Origin: Chryseobacterium sp. BGARF1
GTDB taxonomy: Bacteria; Bacteroidota; Bacteroidia; Flavobacteriales; Weeksellaceae
Assembly (NCBI RefSeq): GCF_001677955.1
Contig: NZ_LELA01000002.1
Span: 37,987 to 101,986, forward strand
Reading direction: 5' to 3'
DNA: 64,000 nt
The translations under genes were made by a program, and so were the position numbers. A model generated the notes under the pieces. The model was not told the DNA's origin. It saw only the letters and a list, made by a program, of their open reading frames with translations, and did not search any database. The stretch's first letter is position 1; every line of letters begins with the position of its first letter. This document shows, in pieces, positions 61,712-64,000 of this stretch.

Positions 61712-63967
61712 ATGAAAAACAAATTATCTTTTTTTTCTTTTTTTGCAATTGTTTTGGTGAGTTCTCAACAAAGCAAAACGACTTATTTTGACAAATCATG
61801 GAAAGAAACGACAAAAGATAACGCTGCTTTTTATAGACCTGCTCCGATCATATTAAATGATTCGATAGAATTTATAAGGGATTATTTCATTGATGGAAAG
61901 CTACAGTATCAGGGATATTCTTTGAAGAAAAAAGGCTACAAGAAAAATATTGGTTCAGAATATTGGTATAATGAAAATGGTTTTGATAAAGGTTCAGATT
62001 ATTCAGAAGCTGATTCTGAAAAATTTAAAGGTGTTGAATTGAAATTTTATTATCCGAATGGAAAACTTTGGAAAATTCAGAAGCTTAATGGGAAAAAAAC
62101 CTTAGAAGAAGTTTATTTTGAAGATGGAAATATTCGAAATATTGATTCCGTTAATTATGCAGATGACCAAAAAGGAAGAGTTGAAAAAATATATTGGATT
62201 AATAACAAGAATCTTGCTTCAGAAAAAATTTATAATGATGTCAATGAATTAATTAAAGTTAAAAATTATAGTCAAAATGGTAATTTGATTAATGAGATTG
62301 AAGAAAATAATATTCTTGACGGCTACATTATAAATCATCCATATTATGAATATGATATTATAAACAGTTTTGCGGTTTCTTCTAAACTTATTTCAATTAA
62401 TAATGAGATCAATTTAAGTCCGATCGTTGAATTTTCTGATGCAAATCTTATAGATTGTAGTACATATACATCTATTATTAAAAAAAATAAAGATAGCTAT
62501 ACTTATTACAATTTTAAAAGTTGGGTTACAGATGCAAGTAAAAAATTTAGAGCATATACTGAACTGGAAGATGATGACAGAATGTTTTCTTTTAAAGAGC
62601 TCCATTATGATGACAAAAACTTTCTATTAGAAATTGATAAAATTAAACACCAAACAATTGAAGATCTTAAAAATGACATCAAAGTAAAAGTATTTGTTGT
62701 TTATAATAAGGAAGAAAATTTAGTATACAAGTATTTTTTTCCTTCTTCTGAAACGGTTGTTAAACAAGTATATAAATATGATGATCAGAAAAATTTGGAA
62801 TTGTACACTTCGGATTCCTCTGTCGCTTTTATATTTAAATTAGGCAAAAACAGACCTATCATCTCTTTTAAGGATTCTTCGGATGTTTTTTTTGTTCCTT
62901 TAGAAAATGGAGAATATTTAATAAATAATACTCGAGTAAAAACAGAGAACAGAGCAGAAAATACGATCAGTCCTGTTTTAGAAGTAAAAGACCATTACAC
63001 TATAGTAGAGGAAAACGGAAAAAAAATATTCGTTAGTGTTTTTGGTACATCTTTGTTAAAAGGAAATTTTGATGATATTATAATGAACAATTATTTTATA
63101 GTTACCAAATCAGGAAAGGACTTTAGTATTTATGATGTTTTTTTAAATAAATTAAATCTCAAAAATATAAAAAGTGTTTATCTGAATGACAATTATATCA
63201 ATGTTTTGCATGATAATAAGGTTGAAAATCTTGATTCTCATTTAAAAGACGCTCCAGTTAGAAAATACTATCGTCAATCATGTGGTTCTGATCCGTATGT
63301 ATATTATAATTTTTCAACTGCGTATGATAAAAAATCAAGAAACAATGTCATTATTCGAAAAGCAAACAACTATGCATTTTCAGAAATCAATACATTTCAA
63401 TTCAATAATTTACCCAAAAGATCAAAATATAATTTTGTTTATGTAGGTGATTCTTGGGCTCCCGAGAGAAAAGATATTCTACAATATTTTAAAAATGTAG
63501 AGCCTTACAATAACAAAGAATTTTATTTTATAGCGAAGGCACATAACAAAAAAGGCTTGTATTATATAGATGAAGAAAAGTTAGATAAAATTGACGACAA
63601 TATTGTTTTGAGTTTTGATGATGAAAATTTAAAATTCAAAAATGAATATGAAGAGATCAAAAAAGAGTCAAATTACAAATTTCTGGAAAATAAATATAAC
63701 GATAATGATGAATGGAAAAGACGTTATTCAAATTATAATTACAAAACCAATGCTGTAGAATTGTTGCCTCGGAAATACGATGATATAATTTTTAAAGATA
63801 ATATCATTATTTTCTATAAAAACAAAAAATACGGGGTCTACAAACTCTCTAAAGAACCAAAATACAAAAAAATAGGAATAAGAAAAGATAACTTTTTAGA
63901 AATAACAAATGAAAAGGATCAACAAGGATGGCTTGATCTTATAACCAACATAGAATACTATAATTAA
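61712..63967 (+). CDS. Large secreted protein with YwqK/MORN-like and WG-like repeats
   Basis: A 751-residue protein with a signal-like N-terminus (MKNKLSFFSFFAIVLVSSQQ). The first 200 residues contain short repeats of the YwqK/MORN-variant type (FYYPNGKLWKIQKLNGKKTL, VYFEDGNIRN, YSQNGNLINEIEEN). The C-terminal part has strands resembling WG beta-propeller repeats (DDIIFKDNIIIFYKNKKYGV). It is rich in Asn, Lys, Asp and Tyr and poor in Gly. No enzyme motif was found. It lies 49 bases after fadA on the same strand, within what is usually a pure fad operon. Confidence 0.75.
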   Translation: MKNKLSFFSFFAIVLVSSQQSKTTYFDKSWKETTKDNAAFYRPAPIILNDSIEFIRDYFIDGKLQYQGYSLKKKGYKKNIGSEYWYNENGFDKGSDYSEADSEKFKGVELKFYYPNGKLWKIQKLNGKKTLEEVYFEDGNIRNIDSVNYADDQKGRVEKIYWINNKNLASEKIYNDVNELIKVKNYSQNGNLINEIEENNILDGYIINHPYYEYDIINSFAVSSKLISINNEINLSPIVEFSDANLIDCSTYTSIIKKNKDSYTYYNFKSWVTDASKKFRAYTELEDDDRMFSFKELHYDDKNFLLEIDKIKHQTIEDLKNDIKVKVFVVYNKEENLVYKYFFPSSETVVKQVYKYDDQKNLELYTSDSSVAFIFKLGKNRPIISFKDSSDVFFVPLENGEYLINNTRVKTENRAENTISPVLEVKDHYTIVEENGKKIFVSVFGTSLLKGNFDDIIMNNYFIVTKSGKDFSIYDVFLNKLNLKNIKSVYLNDNYINVLHDNKVENLDSHLKDAPVRKYYRQSCGSDPYVYYNFSTAYDKKSRNNVIIRKANNYAFSEINTFQFNNLPKRSKYNFVYVGDSWAPERKDILQYFKNVEPYNNKEFYFIAKAHNKKGLYYIDEEKLDKIDDNIVLSFDDENLKFKNEYEEIKKESNYKFLENKYNDNDEWKRRYSNYNYKTNAVELLPRKYDDIIFKDNIIIFYKNKKYGVYKLSKEPKYKKIGIRKDNFLEITNEKDQQGWLDLITNIEYYN

Positions 63968-63984
63968 AATAAAAAACAAATAAT

Positions 63985-64000
63985 ATGGCTACATTAAAAG
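63985..64000 (+). CDS. Start of a further gene, cut by the window edge
   Basis: ATG at 63985 is followed by four codons (MATLK) before the window ends. In fadN-fadA operons the next gene is often an acyl-CoA dehydrogenase, and such a start would fit, but five residues prove nothing. The same-strand, close position (17 bases after the previous stop) makes a real gene likely. Confidence 0.35.

Noticed and set aside
1..64000. CRISPR arrays, rRNA genes, IS transposases, replication origin
   Set aside because: No repeat-spacer array, rRNA-like sequence, transposase motif or DnaA-box cluster was recognised on either strand.

Overview
The window looks like a chromosomal segment of a flavobacterium, most likely Chryseobacterium or a close relative in the Weeksellaceae. 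The evidence is AT-rich DNA, promoters of the Bacteroidota type (TTG, 18-20 bases, TAnnTTTG) in front of many genes with no obvious Shine-Dalgarno sequences, a PorQ type IX secretion protein, a secreted peptidase with a type IX C-terminal sorting domain, TamL, a fused CcsBA, lysine 6-aminotransferase, and a his operon with hisIE and hisB fusions. No rRNA, prophage, transposase or CRISPR array is visible.

Layout. 1-1.1 kb: YaiO-type outer-membrane protein, cut by the window edge. 1.7-6.4 kb: thrS, infC, then an alpha/beta hydrolase with its own promoter and terminators, then a structured leader and rpmI-rplT; the usual thrS-infC-rpmI-rplT cluster is therefore split. 6.5-7.7 kb: secreted M28 peptidase. 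7.8-15.2 kb, minus strand: hisL-GDCBHA-F-IE, with a histidine-rich leader peptide and attenuator that can be read directly, and a 244-bp hairpin-rich gap between hisA and hisF. 15.2-17.8 kb: dapD and two glycosyltransferases. 17.9-22.0 kb: small envelope genes, a lipoprotein, tRNA-Ala(GGC) and a GNAT-MarR pair. 22.1-28.4 kb: a complete RND efflux operon under a GbsR/MarR-like regulator. 28.5-32.4 kb: GNAT, a DUF2007-like protein and lysine catabolism (lat, amaB-type ALDH). 32.6-37.6 kb: small membrane protein, Arc-like protein plus SPFH protein, and ccsBA. 37.9-43.6 kb: ftsK, a LolA-like carrier, an LptF/G permease and a secreted protein. 43.8-45.2 kb: pyrH-frr. 45.4-48.5 kb: porQ-cmk and a YtxH/holin-like envelope-stress trio. 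48.5-53.6 kb: rRNA-type methyltransferase diverging from tamL, a SanA/YdcF protein and a PaaE-type reductase. 53.7-56.9 kb: TlpA lipoprotein and a FecCD/ATPase transporter interrupted by a repeat-bounded cassette. 57.0-64 kb: MarR-fadN-fadA beta-oxidation operon, itself interrupted by a four-helix-bundle cassette and followed by a large unknown protein and the first codons of another gene.

The most interesting signals are non-coding or cassette-like. (1) The his leader peptide MKPNFLTVHHYYHHLC comes with competing antiterminator and terminator pairings. (2) A roughly 700-bp element, bounded by imperfect inverted repeats of about 65 bp, carries a GxxExxY PD-(D/E)XK gene and lies exactly between a permease stop codon and the ATPase start codon. 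(3) A four-helix-bundle (S23/Avd-like) gene sits in the same kind of position between fadN and fadA, flanked by degenerate inverted AGACTTGAG-type repeats. (4) Cargo-free relatives of these repeats occur in the hisA-hisF gap and in front of the Arc/SPFH pair. Together they suggest a class of small repeat-bounded cassettes that enter operon junctions without breaking reading frames. Further leads are a probable non-AUG start for infC, a structured element upstream of rpmI, and twin 20-bp operators for the fad-linked MarR.
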